DNA of 64,000 bases from Meghimatium bilineatum (Eukaryota > Mollusca > Gastropoda > Stylommatophora > Philomycidae): positions 59,377,057 to 59,441,056 of the forward strand of contig CM067306.1 in assembly GCA_034231615.1 (NCBI GenBank), given 5' to 3'. Positions 30,670-42,600 of this stretch are shown in pieces (within the stretch, counting starts at the first letter, position 1; every line of letters begins with the position of its first letter). Made by a program: the position numbers and the translations under genes. A model generated the notes under the pieces. That model worked only from the letters and a program-made list of their open reading frames with translations. It ran no database searches and was not told where the DNA came from.

Positions 30670-31650
30670 GTACACAGATCTCTAGTGTTAATTATTGTTT
30701 TGTATGTGTATGTGAGGTGAACTCTAATTCAGACACGGAAATAACGATTCAAACTTTTCTTGATTCTTGATTAGAAAATTGGCATCACAGCACATGGGGC
30801 ATTCCCATAAGTGCTTCGCCCTCTGTTCCAGCAGCCATTTGACTCAATGGTGTTTCAAGTCCAATGCTGCAGAAACAGACGTCGACATCAGAGCACAACT
30901 CTGGCAATTGCGACAGTTTTCATTGTTGTTCCGCCCACCCAAGCCGTGCCCGTAACTAGTTCAAGAACAACGTCGGCATGTCGGAACAACATGGTAACTG
31001 TTATCGAAGGTTACGACTACGGGATAGATGACGTGCCATGAAGCTTCTATAAGAAGATAACCTCTATGTAAAGGCATGTCATCTACTAAGGTTTTCTGTT
31101 GCATGGTTGGTTTGTCTAGTGAGCCATTGGTGTGAGACACGGAAAAATTCAGACACGGAAATAACGATTCAAACTTTTGAATACAAGTGTTACAAATATC
31201 TGTTAAAAATTGAGTTATCTGCAACATAAGATAAATATATTTGTTCGGCAACAAATAAGCATACTTGCAGGTTATCAAGAACAACTTTTTGCCATGATGA
31301 AACAGCGTAAACTTGTAACAGTCCTACTTTTGGAACGACCTAAAGAAAGAGAGTGGAGACATTGTGGAGACAGTGGAGAGATATTATAGACAATATTACA
31401 AAATTGTTTGGTGTGGACATGCAAATAGATACGACTAACTTTTTAAAACTATTTTGCAAGGAACAGTTGAGGAGGGGGGGGAGGAAAAGATGCGGGAAAT
31501 AGAAAATTTTGAATTGACAACATTAAGGGATGGTTCCGGCTTTAATTTTCGAATGAATAAGGACAAATATGTTGGATGGGGGCGCTGTTGCTGAAGTCTC
31601 CAATGTGTTAAAATGTCTAGTTTACGATATTGCCTGTTCTTCTTCATCGT
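30670..31650. other. No gene seen
   Basis: A 34-base segment (TTCAGACACGGAAATAACGA plus TTCAAACTTTT) occurs twice, at 30729 and 31148. The second lies beside the dispersed repeat at 31065-31135. Frames 30767-31041 have no domain. Confidence 0.45.
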
Positions 31651-31654
31651 TCTT

Positions 31655-32382
31655 CAGTCAGATATCAGGTTACAGCGTCTATAGATTCAGTCAGATATCC
31701 GGTTACAGCGCATATAGCTTCAATCAGATACCAGGTTACAGCGCCAATAGCTTCAGTCAGATTTAAGGTTACAGCGTCAATAGCTTCAGTCAGATATCAG
31801 ACTACAGCGGCAATAGCTTCAATCAGATATCAGGTTACATCGTCAATAGCTTCAGTCAGATATCAGGTTACAGGGTCAATAGCTTTAGTCAGATATCAGG
31901 TTACAGGGTCAATAGCTTTAGTCAGATATCAGGTTACATCGTCAATAGCTTTAGTCAGATATCAGGTTACAGGGTCAATAGCTTTAGTCAGATATCAGGT
32001 TACAGGGTCAATAGCTTTAGTCAGATATCAGGTTACATCGTCAATAGCTTTAGTCAGATATCAGGTTACAGGGTCAATAGCTTCAGTCAGATATCAGGTT
32101 ACAGCTCCAATAGCTTCAGTCAGATATCAGATTACAGCATCAATAGCTTCAGTCAGATATCAGGTTACAGCATCAATAGCTTCAGTCAGATATCAGGTTA
32201 CAGCATCAATAGCTTCAGTCAGATATTTAGGCTACAGCATCACTAGCTGTGGTCAGATATCAGGTTACAGCGCCAATAGCTGTGGTCAGATATCAGGTTA
32301 CAGCGCCAATAGCTGTGGTCAGATATCAGGTTACAGCGCCAATAGCTGTGGTCAGATATCAGGTTACAGCGCCAATCAAGTG
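31655..32382. repeat. 33-base tandem array (~22 copies)
   Basis: TCAGTCAGATATCAGGTTAC plus AGCGCCAATAGCT, with subfamilies (CAGGGTC, CATCGTC, TGTGGTC). Period 33 keeps a 299-codon frame open. A single unit with the same flank GAAGAACGATGAAGAAGA exists at about 19350-19412. Confidence 0.95.
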
Positions 32383-32560
32383 ACATTATTTCCAGAACGT
32401 TGTCTTCATCGTAGATACTCTGAGACCTGCATTGGTCACAGACATGTGCATACATTCTTCAATGTCGCTGGTCCATCGTTTTCATGGTCTACCTCTTCTT
32501 CTCCTCTGGCACTTTGCCCTCCAGAATAAGCTGTTCGAATCTATGATATCACTTAAAGTG
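32383..32560 (-). pseudogene. LINE-W C-terminal tail adjoining the 33-base array
   Basis: The minus strand reads A-K-C-Q-R-R-R-R-G-R-P-W-K-R-W-T-S-D-I-E-E-C-M, then T-T-F-W-K-stop, and runs directly into the first unit of the 33-base array, so the array is the expanded 3' tail of this LINE copy. Confidence 0.7.
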
Positions 32561-33086
32561 TCAACAATAATGTAGCTCCCTTATGGTGATAACGACGGGA
32601 AAAAAGGCTAAATTATGGTGAGCAGAAACATTATAACGGAAAAATCGTCTAAAATGTGTTGAAAAACATTACTTACATTAAAATTATTATACAAATTCTA
32701 ATTCGTTAATAAATTTAGATACATCCATTTTAAGGTGCTTAAGGGATCATGTTATACAGCGCGCCAGCTGTATTGTCAAATCGTCTTGAAAAGAAAAAAG
32801 TCTCATTCACAAAAAAAGAACTAAATGTAGTCTGGAAAAGACTAAAATGGCAACACTGCAACCAGGATGAACTAATCGATTACACGAACTTCAAGTCACG
32901 AGAGTCTTAAATTAACCGAGTGAGACGTGGCTGAGGGTTTTGTGTGCAGTGACACAGCATATAACACTTTGTAAATAAATAGGCGAAGCACACAGAACGT
33001 GGCCTACATTTATTGAAAACATATCTCCGAATATACTATATAATACGCACACTGTTTAATAAGCATCACTCATACGGACATCCATA
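32561..33086 (+). other. Gene B upstream region
   Basis: Contains the likely promoter and 5' UTR; an AT-rich TATACTATATAATACG at ~33031-33050 could hold a TATA-like element, 40-55 bases before the ATG. Not otherwise recognised. Confidence 0.35.
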
Positions 33087-33177
33087 ATGGCTCTTGTTAG
33101 TTTACTCGGAAATGAAGTCATTGGAAAAGATGGATCAGCAGTCGATGTACAATCGTTATCTGACAACGAAGTAGTTG
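33087..33177 (+). CDS. Gene B exon 1
   Basis: Reads MALVSLLGNEVIGKDGSAV and on, ending in V-V plus the first base of the G31 codon. Donor is GTAGTTG/GTAAGT, a perfect consensus. The start context is A at -3 and G at +4, as in gene A. Confidence 0.85.
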
Positions 33178-35784
33178 GTAAGTAAATGTGTCGATCTGGC
33201 TTGTTTCTGGTAGAAGACAAAATATTCATAGGTCAGCGTTTTTACTCCCGTGTTGTTGCTGTTGTTTTTTCTGTACATCGATTGCTTTTGTAAATTTAAC
33301 AAGCCTTTAGCTAATTCATAATTACCGTTTTATAATATCCAGTGTGTTGTTGGGCCCGAAAGGGGGCATAAAATAGCAACAGTGTGGCATGTCACGAGTT
33401 TCATAAGAGGCGACTAAGGAGATTAGGAATTAAGTTTACTGCTCCATCACTAAGGTCAGCGTGATCCACAATGGCATGCTGAAATCGAATGGATCCGACC
33501 GAATGATGGATACGACGCAAATAAACTCTAATACATGACATTGAATTCCGTTCTCCAGACTACATCATGCTAACTAGCAGGAGTTTGAGCAGTTCATTTT
33601 GGGCCAAGGATAGTACATAAGACATTAATTATGTCGGTGCAAGTGGCTTTTAATTCTTTGTTGTGACCTTTGCTCTAGTTTTAAGGTATTACCTAACCTT
33701 TGTTGTGTGATTTAGCAAGCTTAAGTTTAAGTACTTAGAATACGGTTAGGATTAGAAATAATATTTCTGTGTGCGCGCACCTGGCTCCATGTGTAGCGCG
33801 CAGAAATACTGATCGATCAGTACAAATCATAGGAAATTGTAAAAGAAACAGATTATACATAAGTTCGTCTGTCTAGAGTTGAACTCAGTGATTGTCGGAA
33901 TGTGACGTCACGGCAGCCATTAATTTCATTGGTGTTACACGGAAATCCGTGAAGTCGATTAGTTAAAAATGTAAACAGTGTGCTATTTATAGCACAGTGA
34001 AAAATCAAAAGCAACTTTTACCGTTATTTCTTCCTAGACGGCACCTTCTTCAACCAGATCAGCGGTGTTGCTATGGCCACCAAAATGGGTCCTAGCTATG
34101 CTTGTCTGTTCATGGGTCATCTTGAGCATCTTATGTTCTCTAGCTTCCAGGGTCCCATTCCCCAGTTCTATCGCCGCTACATTGACGATGGCTTTGGGTT
34201 CACGGACATGCCTGTTGCAGACCTTACAGCCTTCATCTCATTCGTTAGCAACTTCCATCCCTCTATCAAATTCACTTCCATCGTCTCTGCTTCCTCTGCT
34301 ACGTTCTTGGACATCTCTGTCTCTATTGGTCCAGGTTCGCTCTCTACCTCGGTCTATTATAAACCGACTGACTCTCACAGCTTCCTTCTATATTCCTCTT
34401 CTCACCCTCGCTCATGCCGTGATTCCCTTCCCTTCTCTCAACTTCTTCGTCTCCGTCGCCTTTGCCAGGAGGACTCTGACTTTCTACAGCATGCCCATGA
34501 TATGCTTGACTTCTTCCGCCGACGTGCTTATCCGGAGGATGTCCTTCTCTCTGCCCTTGGTCGTGTCCTTCCTATCTCCCGTGCTGATGCCTTATCACGC
34601 ACTCCTCAGCTTCCGTCGACTCGTCCTAAACTGATCCTCACTTTCCACCCTCATAATATTCCAGCTCTCAAGATCCTCCTACGGGACTTCTCTATCCTCT
34701 CATCTGATCGCCTTACCAAAGAGGCGTTTCCACAACCACCTCTTGTGGCTTTCCGTCGAGATAGGAACCTACGGGACTCTCTGGTTCACTCTCACCTCCG
34801 GCCGGCGGGACCTCCTACCGGTACCTCTCCGTGCCACCGCCCGTGCCTCACGTGCCCGTTTGTCTACCTTACCTCCTCTATCCGATTTCCTAAATCGGTA
34901 TTTCATATCCATCACACTTTTTCCTGTGTCTCCCGTAACGTCGTGTACGTGATAACTTGCAAACGCTGTAACCTGATGTACATTGGTGAGACGGGTAGAT
35001 TCCTAGCCACTAGGTTTGCCGAACACTTACGGGATATCCGTAACTGTGGATCTTCTCCGGTGGCCCTCCACTTCAACAGCAATTCTCACCGGGGGGCACA
35101 GGACATTCAGGTCACTGGCCTGGTCTCTTGCCACTCTGGTGACCGGCAACGTTTCTCATTAGAGAACCGCCTTATTCTCAACCTTGGCACTCTTAAGCCC
35201 TATGGCATCAATGACCAGTTATACTTTCAATAATCTCTTAAAACCCCCCCTCCCTGCTCTGCCTCCCTGCTGCTCCTACTATCTTTACCTTACCCTTATT
35301 TCTTCCTGCTCATCTCCTTGATACTGTTGCTCTCTATTGTGGTGGCTCGGCCGGGGCCCCCACCCAGGGTTTGGGGCTACGGTGACATGTCACGTTGCGA
35401 TTGGTGTGTTGGTGGGTGGTTACGCCATGGGACTGGGACCGGTGCAGCTTCATCCGGGGTGGGTCTGTTGCGGTTTGGTACGTCGGTTTGATGGTTGATC
35501 TGTATCCCCTCGCTACCACACTCTACTCTCTCTCTACGGGTTGTTTCACCCATGCTTCATCCTCCTCTTCTCCTTTAGATTCTTTGTCATACTCTGTCTA
35601 CTTTCTCTATTTCCATTGCTTAGGGCTATGTCCGCTCTTTCTCTTGTGCCATTCTCTGTGGCTCGTGGGCGACACCACGTACCTATTATCATATTTCTTC
35701 TGGCCACATTCTTATCAATTGGGGCGGCTACCCATACAGTTACGTAGCATGTGGTATGTGGTGACTGTTTGATGACTGACAAAT

Positions 35785-35817
<33 letters not shown>

Positions 35818-36615
35818 AAATAGACTTTGCAGCGCCAACAGGCTTCCTGCTTCACTCAACTTGGATGGCTCGGATGCAGTGGTTCCCCCATATATATTTA
35901 TGGAGCCAGCGTGCAGTACGGGCAACGCCCCCAAACGGGTTGCAACGTACGGTTGGTCTCACACAGATGCGAACCTCGTTTCATCGGACACTTCGCTCCC
36001 CACGGTGCATGCCCCAAACCAAGGGATCGTGTATCGTGGCCAGAGTCTCTGTCCTTTGATCGTTGTTCCCATAGATGAACTAGTGTACAGTGCGAGCAAT
36101 ACCCACATAGGGGTTGCGACGTGCGGCTAACTCATCCCTTTATCATCTTCGGTTTATGCGACCGGTCTCATTTCCCAACACCTGGCCTACAAGGTACTTG
36201 TCGTTGTGGTTGTGACCTTGGTCCATCTTCCGTCACATTTTATTGGAACCTCTGCTACACCGACCTCCATTTACTGCGACACTGTGGACAGATGACTCTT
36301 ACTTTGTCACCTACGACGCTACGACATTCCATTTCCTCACATGATTTGGCTGTAACTCCGGGTCTGCCTCCTCCCGCTATGGTCTTCTTTTCCTGTCTCC
36401 TTATTCCCTATCTTCTCTGGTGCCCTTATCTCCGGCACCCTCTTCCTATGTCTCGCTATATCAGCCTGATACCATCTCACGACGTGCTTCCCAGTGATAG
36501 TCCCATACCCTCCCTTGTTGTACCCTCCCTGTGTCCTCTGGGCTCCCTCCCACCCGCACTTCACTTTCTTGCGTGACGTATCTCCGTCTAGGGGATTTCG
36601 TCGATCCACTACGTC

Positions 36616-36665
<50 letters not shown>

Positions 36666-39600
36666 TCTGCATTTGTCTTATACTCTGTCTTCTTTCTCTA
36701 TGGCTATTTACCTATTTACTTACACCCCTTTACTCTCATCAGTTGGTATGCACTGTGACCATACCTGGATATTGTCTTTTCTATTGTTCCCCTTTCGCGG
36801 GTGTGTTTTCTTTTCACTTCAGCGCCTCGGGTACCGTCTATTACTGTGGCATGTCTTTATTTTTCTAACCTGTAACAATACGTGCTATCATGACCCTTGA
36901 TAGGAATCTGACTTTCACTGTCCATTCTTTACTTTATTGCCATTATGCGTGTGCTCATTCACATGGGAGGACCATAGACTAGTCGCTGCATCAGTTAAGT
37001 TATTTTACTACTATTTTATTCTCATATATCACAATTATCTGCTCATATTCTCTTCCTTCTGTTTGCTCATTCTCTTCTGTTCCTGCCGTTTTTGGCCTCT
37101 TTTTCTCTCTCCCACCTGATCCCTCGTATCATCTCATTTTGCTCTTCCCTTACATCATGATTGCTTGTCTGTAGCACTCATTCTCTGTTGACACTTTTGA
37201 GGTGAGTATTTTTACTTTATTTTAATGTAATTTACTTGCTACCATATCTTTTCCTTTGTTCATCTCACATTCTTCAGTCTACTTTCTCCTCCCTACTTAC
37301 TACCCATACGTTTTTCTCACCTGTCATGGTTCCACATCTTTTCTTCCCTCATTACCTATCTGCTATTGTCCTCATTATAACCCTATTTGTCTCCATGTAA
37401 GACTTGTTTTATTGTGGTCATTTGTTTGTCCTGATGAAGGCTTTATAGTCGAAACGTCGTCTGTCTCTGTATCTCGTTGTTAAGTTGTTTTGTTTCATTT
37501 TGGTAACACACCTACCTATTTTTGTATTTCTTGACATTTTGCCCTGTGTTACCCCAGCCACCTACTTCCTGTTTAGGGTTGTTACCCTACACTGGTTGAT
37601 TTATCCCTTAGTTAATAGTGAGCTTGCTTGCTATCACCGGGTTACAGCGTGACAGGTTCGAAACCACGGACAAAAACCTCTTGGTTGTGATTTCTTGCTT
37701 GACATGACCACCCTTCAAGTCGACTCAGCTGTAAATTATACCTGGCGCATGAGTTTGGGGAGGTAAAAAAAAACAAGGAAGTGAACTCCACCTAATAGTT
37801 GCTTTGGTTTAGTACATGAAGAGTTGTCCTTATCCCCGACGGCAGAGCCCATGGGGCATACCTTTACCTTTACATTTATTTTGAAGTTAACGGTATATGG
37901 TAAACTTTTATTCGATCCAACTACACATAGGGAGGGGGGGGCGACAGCTGTGTGTTCAGTTTCTTGAATGTGTACGAACCAGTAGTAGAAAATAACAACT
38001 TTCCGTCTTTCCAAACGATAGTGTTATTGTTGTACTCTAAGAAATACAATCTACTATCTATGACGAATTGTCCTCTGGCTTCCTACTTAAATTTACTTGT
38101 ATAAAAACAATTATTCGAAGCAAAATTGTATTGTCTATATATGTTATCCATGTTTACAAGAAGACCTATCGGTCCTTGTATAACTAATACGGATATTATG
38201 TTATATGTTTGTTGTTACTGAGGATATTTCAAAAACCTGTACGGGATGTTTGTTGTTGTTGTAATAGTCCTTGTCTCGATCGGTCCGTTCTGGTGACTTT
38301 GTGTGCACGGTTTGAATGGCTTGATAAAATCGCATCTTTTTTTTGGAGATGCGGTTAGTCAAATACTAAAGTACGCGTGTTCAATAGTTGCTAGGCGATT
38401 TGGTGCCGTTGAACGGACTGGTTCAATTCCCGTTAGTCTCAAGAATTTTTATCTATGACGAATGTGACTCACAAGAACAATCTGAGCTACAAAGTGTCTT
38501 CCACAGTAGGATCTTAGGAATCACATGCTAACTTGCTTCATCGTGTGCCTTAGTCTGTCTTCTTATTCGTGCGACCCTTGAATTAGATGATATCGCTGTC
38601 TCCAGTGTTTGTCCTTAATGCAATTTCTAATCTTTCCCTTTCATGCAATATGATCCATAGCAACCTGTTCCATAGTAATGTCTGTATCATGTATACCAGG
38701 TTTGCGTACAGCTTTGTACCGACGTAGAGGTCGATCCCGACATCTTTTCCCAGACTGCAACACTTCATAAAGTAGATACTTCGTAATTCTGGTATCTTCC
38801 ATCCTCCTGGTGTGTCCCAACCGTGAATCTGTGAAGAGTGAGTATAGAAAATCGCGAGTCTGTGAAGAGTGAGTATAGAAAACCGTGAGTCTGTGAAGAG
38901 TGAGTATAGAAAACCTCGAGTCTGTGAAGAGTGAGTATAGAAAACCGCGAGTCTGTGAAGAGTGAGTATAGAAAACCGTGAGTCTGTGAAGAGTGAGTAT
39001 AGAAAACCACGAGTCTGTGAAGAGTGAGTATAGAAAACCTCGAGTCTGTGAAGAGTGAGTATAGAAAACCGTGAATCTGTGAACAGTGAGTATAGAAAAC
39101 CGCGAGTCTGTGAAGAGTGAGTATAGAAAATGCTGTTGTATTTCCTGTTCTTTCCAATACCTCTGTAAAAGTGTTTATCCACGAAACAGTAAACGCCTTC
39201 TATAACAGCGTGTTTTGTTTTGTTGTTTCTTTTGATTATCAGAAATATTCTTCGTCTGTTTTGTTCACTCTCATACTTCTGTAAATTAGCAAGATGTAGT
39301 CCAAATAACGGAATGTGCTGTGTCGTGATGTTTACATCTTATCTAGGATATATGCATCTTTCCCTGACACATCCGACTTCAGCATGGTCATTATGACCCC
39401 CTGTACGATGTTGCAGCCAGCTTCATCATACATACATACATACGCAGTCGCCAATTACGACATGGATGACAATAAACATCGTCGCAATTCTTTGCTCCCT
39501 TTCAAAGTTCCTTAAGCACACAGGCATATACCAGAAATATGTTTTCATACAGTAAGTTATTCTGAAGCCTGGTGTTCCAGGCCATAAGTCATTCTGAAGA

Positions 39601-42600
39601 CAGATGTGTCAGGCCGTAAGTCATTCTGAATATTGATGTGTCAGGCGGTAAGTAATTATGAAGTCCATGTCATGTCGTAAGTCATTCTGAAGACTGATGC
39701 GTTAGACCGTAAGTATTCTAAGGATGATGTATAAGGCCATATGTTTTCTGAAGACGGATGCATCAGGTCGTAAGTATTCTGAAGACTGTTGCGTCAACAT
39801 CAGGTCGTAAGTATTCTGAAGACTGTTGCGTCAGGTCGTAAGTATTCTGAAGACTGTTGCGTCAGGTCGTAAGTATTCTGAGGACTGATATGTCCTGCCG
39901 TAAAGTGTAGATATTGCAACTAAACTTGAAAACATATTCACAGCTCATTCCGTTCTACGGACTATATCATGTCACCACAGGAGTTAAAAAATAAAAACAG
40001 AAGAAGAAGAACATTACGCAACATACTATTTTCTAGTATTTAACACTTTGTCAAATATTGGTGTCAAATATCGGTGTCAAATATCAGTGTCAAAAATCGG
40101 TGTCAAATATCGGTGTCAATTATCAGTGTCAATTATCGGTGTCAAATATCGGTGTCAAATATTGGTGTCAAATATCGGCGTCAAATATTGGTGTCAAATA
40201 TTGGTGTCAAATATCGGTGTCAAATATCGGTGTCAAATATCGGTGTCAAATATTGGTCTTTAGCAACCTCGCAGCAGAGAAAAATCATCACATGTGAGAT
40301 ACAGTGTTTGAGGAAAGCTGCTATGGTCACCAAACTAGACAGAATTAGAAATGACGATATTAGATGAAGAGTAGGAATAATGCCTTGCATCACCGCCGAA
40401 GACTGATGTGTCGGGCCAGACATAATTAGAAAGGACTATCAGCTGACGAGTAGAAATAATATCTTGCAACACCACCGAAGACGGATGTGTCGGGCCATTG
40501 GCGCAAATAAAACGGGGACACAACGCATTTCCCTTCTATGGACTACATCCTTCTGGAAATATAATAGGACCATGGTCCTGCTACAAGAAATATCCAGTGG
40601 GAGTTTGAGAATGAACGCTGAAGAAGAAGATGCCTTGCATCGAATATATAGAACGTAAGTAGATAAAGTGGTTTGGTCACAGTGAGAATAGACCAAAATC
40701 GAATACCAATGAGAGCTTATAACAAACGATTATCTGGATACAGAGCCAAGGGAAGACCGAGACAGAGATGGATTGATAACAGCACGACTACGCTCCACAA
40801 ACACGGACTCAACACGACTTAGGCGTCACATCTGGTCTTGAAAAGAAACTTACAGCTCCACCCCGAAGCTTAACGGCAAGTGTGGATGCTTACAACCAGC
40901 TTCACCCTGTAAGACACAATAGACATTTTAGTAACGCGATGGTTCTCCTCGCCATTGCCCGCCCTATAAGATACTTGCCCTTGATCTATTGCTCAGTTTA
41001 TGTAAACGTTATTGATTCACTCGTGTTGCGTGACTGGCTAAGCTCCAATCGAGCGAAATTACTGTGAACGTTGAATGTGTTTCTGACCAGAACTTGGGAA
41101 GATGCTGAACTGTTTCTTTATCTGTTAATGTGTTTGTATGTTTGTTTTGTGTGGCGTTCTCTCTGTTTATCGAATTGCCTGTCCATGTTTTTAGTTGTCT
41201 ATCTATCTATCGTATTCATGCATCTATATCCGTCTATGTATATATATTTCTATCGCTATTTCTATCTAACTAATTGTATCTCTGTCTCTAGGTATACCTT
41301 TATGTATGTCTGCCCTGTCTGTCTCTTTGTCTAATTCTCTTTGTATTTCTCCCTATCTATTCATTTTTGTTGGTCTGTCTGTAATTATGACTTCATGTAT
41401 GTCTGTCTGTCTCTATATCTGTCTTTCTGTACGACATAATGTGTGTATTTCTGTCTGTCTGATAATCTGCATCTGAGTCTGTAGGTATGAATCATGCCTG
41501 TCTCTATATCTGTCTGGCTGTAGGTATGAATCATATCTGTCACTATATCTGTCTGTCTGTATGCCTATAACTTAATGTTTGTATATGGATTCCTCGGTAT
41601 GTCTATTTATATTTCTACTGTAGGTATAACTTAATGTATGTATATCTGTTTTATCTCTGTATGTATGTTTATATGTCGGTATATTTATCTGTGTTTGTTT
41701 ATCTATCTTTATATTTATCTGTCTGTAGGTATGAATCATGTATGTCTGCCTGTCTCTATTTCTGTCTGTCTGAGGTATGAATCATGTCTGTCTCTATATC
41801 TGTCTGTCTGTAGGTATGAATCATGTCTGTCTCTATATCTGTCTGTCTGTAGGTATGAATCATGTCTGTCTCTATATCTGTCTGTCTGAGGTATGAATCA
41901 TGTTTGTCTCTATATCTGTCTGTCTGTAGGTATGAATCATGTCTGTCTCTATATCTGTCTGTCTGTAGGTATGAATCATGTCTGTCTCTATATCTGTCTG
42001 TCTGAGGTATGAATCATGTTTGTCTCTATATCTGTCTGTCTGTAGGTATGAATCATGTCTATCTCTATATCTGTCTGTCTGTAGGTATGAATCATGTCTG
42101 TCTCTATATCTGTCTGTCTGAGGGATGATTCATGTCTCTCTGTATATCTGTCTGTAGGTATGAATCATATCTGTCTCTATATCTGTCTGTCTGAGGTATG
42201 ATTCATGTCTCTCTCTATATCTGTCTGTAGGTATGAATCATGTCTGTCTCTATATCTGTCTGTCTGAGGTATGAATCATGTCTGTCTAAATATCTGTCTG
42301 TAGGTATGAATCATGTCTGTCTCTATATCTGTCTGTCTGTAGGTAGGAATCATGTCTGTCTATACGTTTCAGTTACTTCATGTTTATATATCAATATGTA
42401 TGCATAGCTGCCAATGTGTGGGTATATCTTTTATTTCTGTCATCTGTCTTTAAATTTTACATACATATCTTTTGTAGGTGTTTGTGAGTTTGTTACAAAA
42501 CAAGATTCAACAGGTCTTGTAAAGCCACAAAATTATATGTGTTGGTATACTATTGAGAATAATAGTAATATAAACAGATAAATTACGCCGAAGACGGGTG

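Noticed and set aside
31630-32529. 299-codon + strand frame with an 11-residue repeat
   Set aside because: It arises because the 33-base array is a multiple of three; its ends lie in LINE tail sequence read on the wrong strand.
34065-34634. 189-codon frame overlapping the Penelope-like element
   Set aside because: Out-of-frame shadow; the other frame has clear RT and GIY-YIG motifs.
35395-37483. Numerous 60-150 codon frames after the Penelope-like element
   Set aside because: C/T-rich low-complexity sequence, mutually overlapping frames, poly-F/poly-K stretches from T-runs, no domain.
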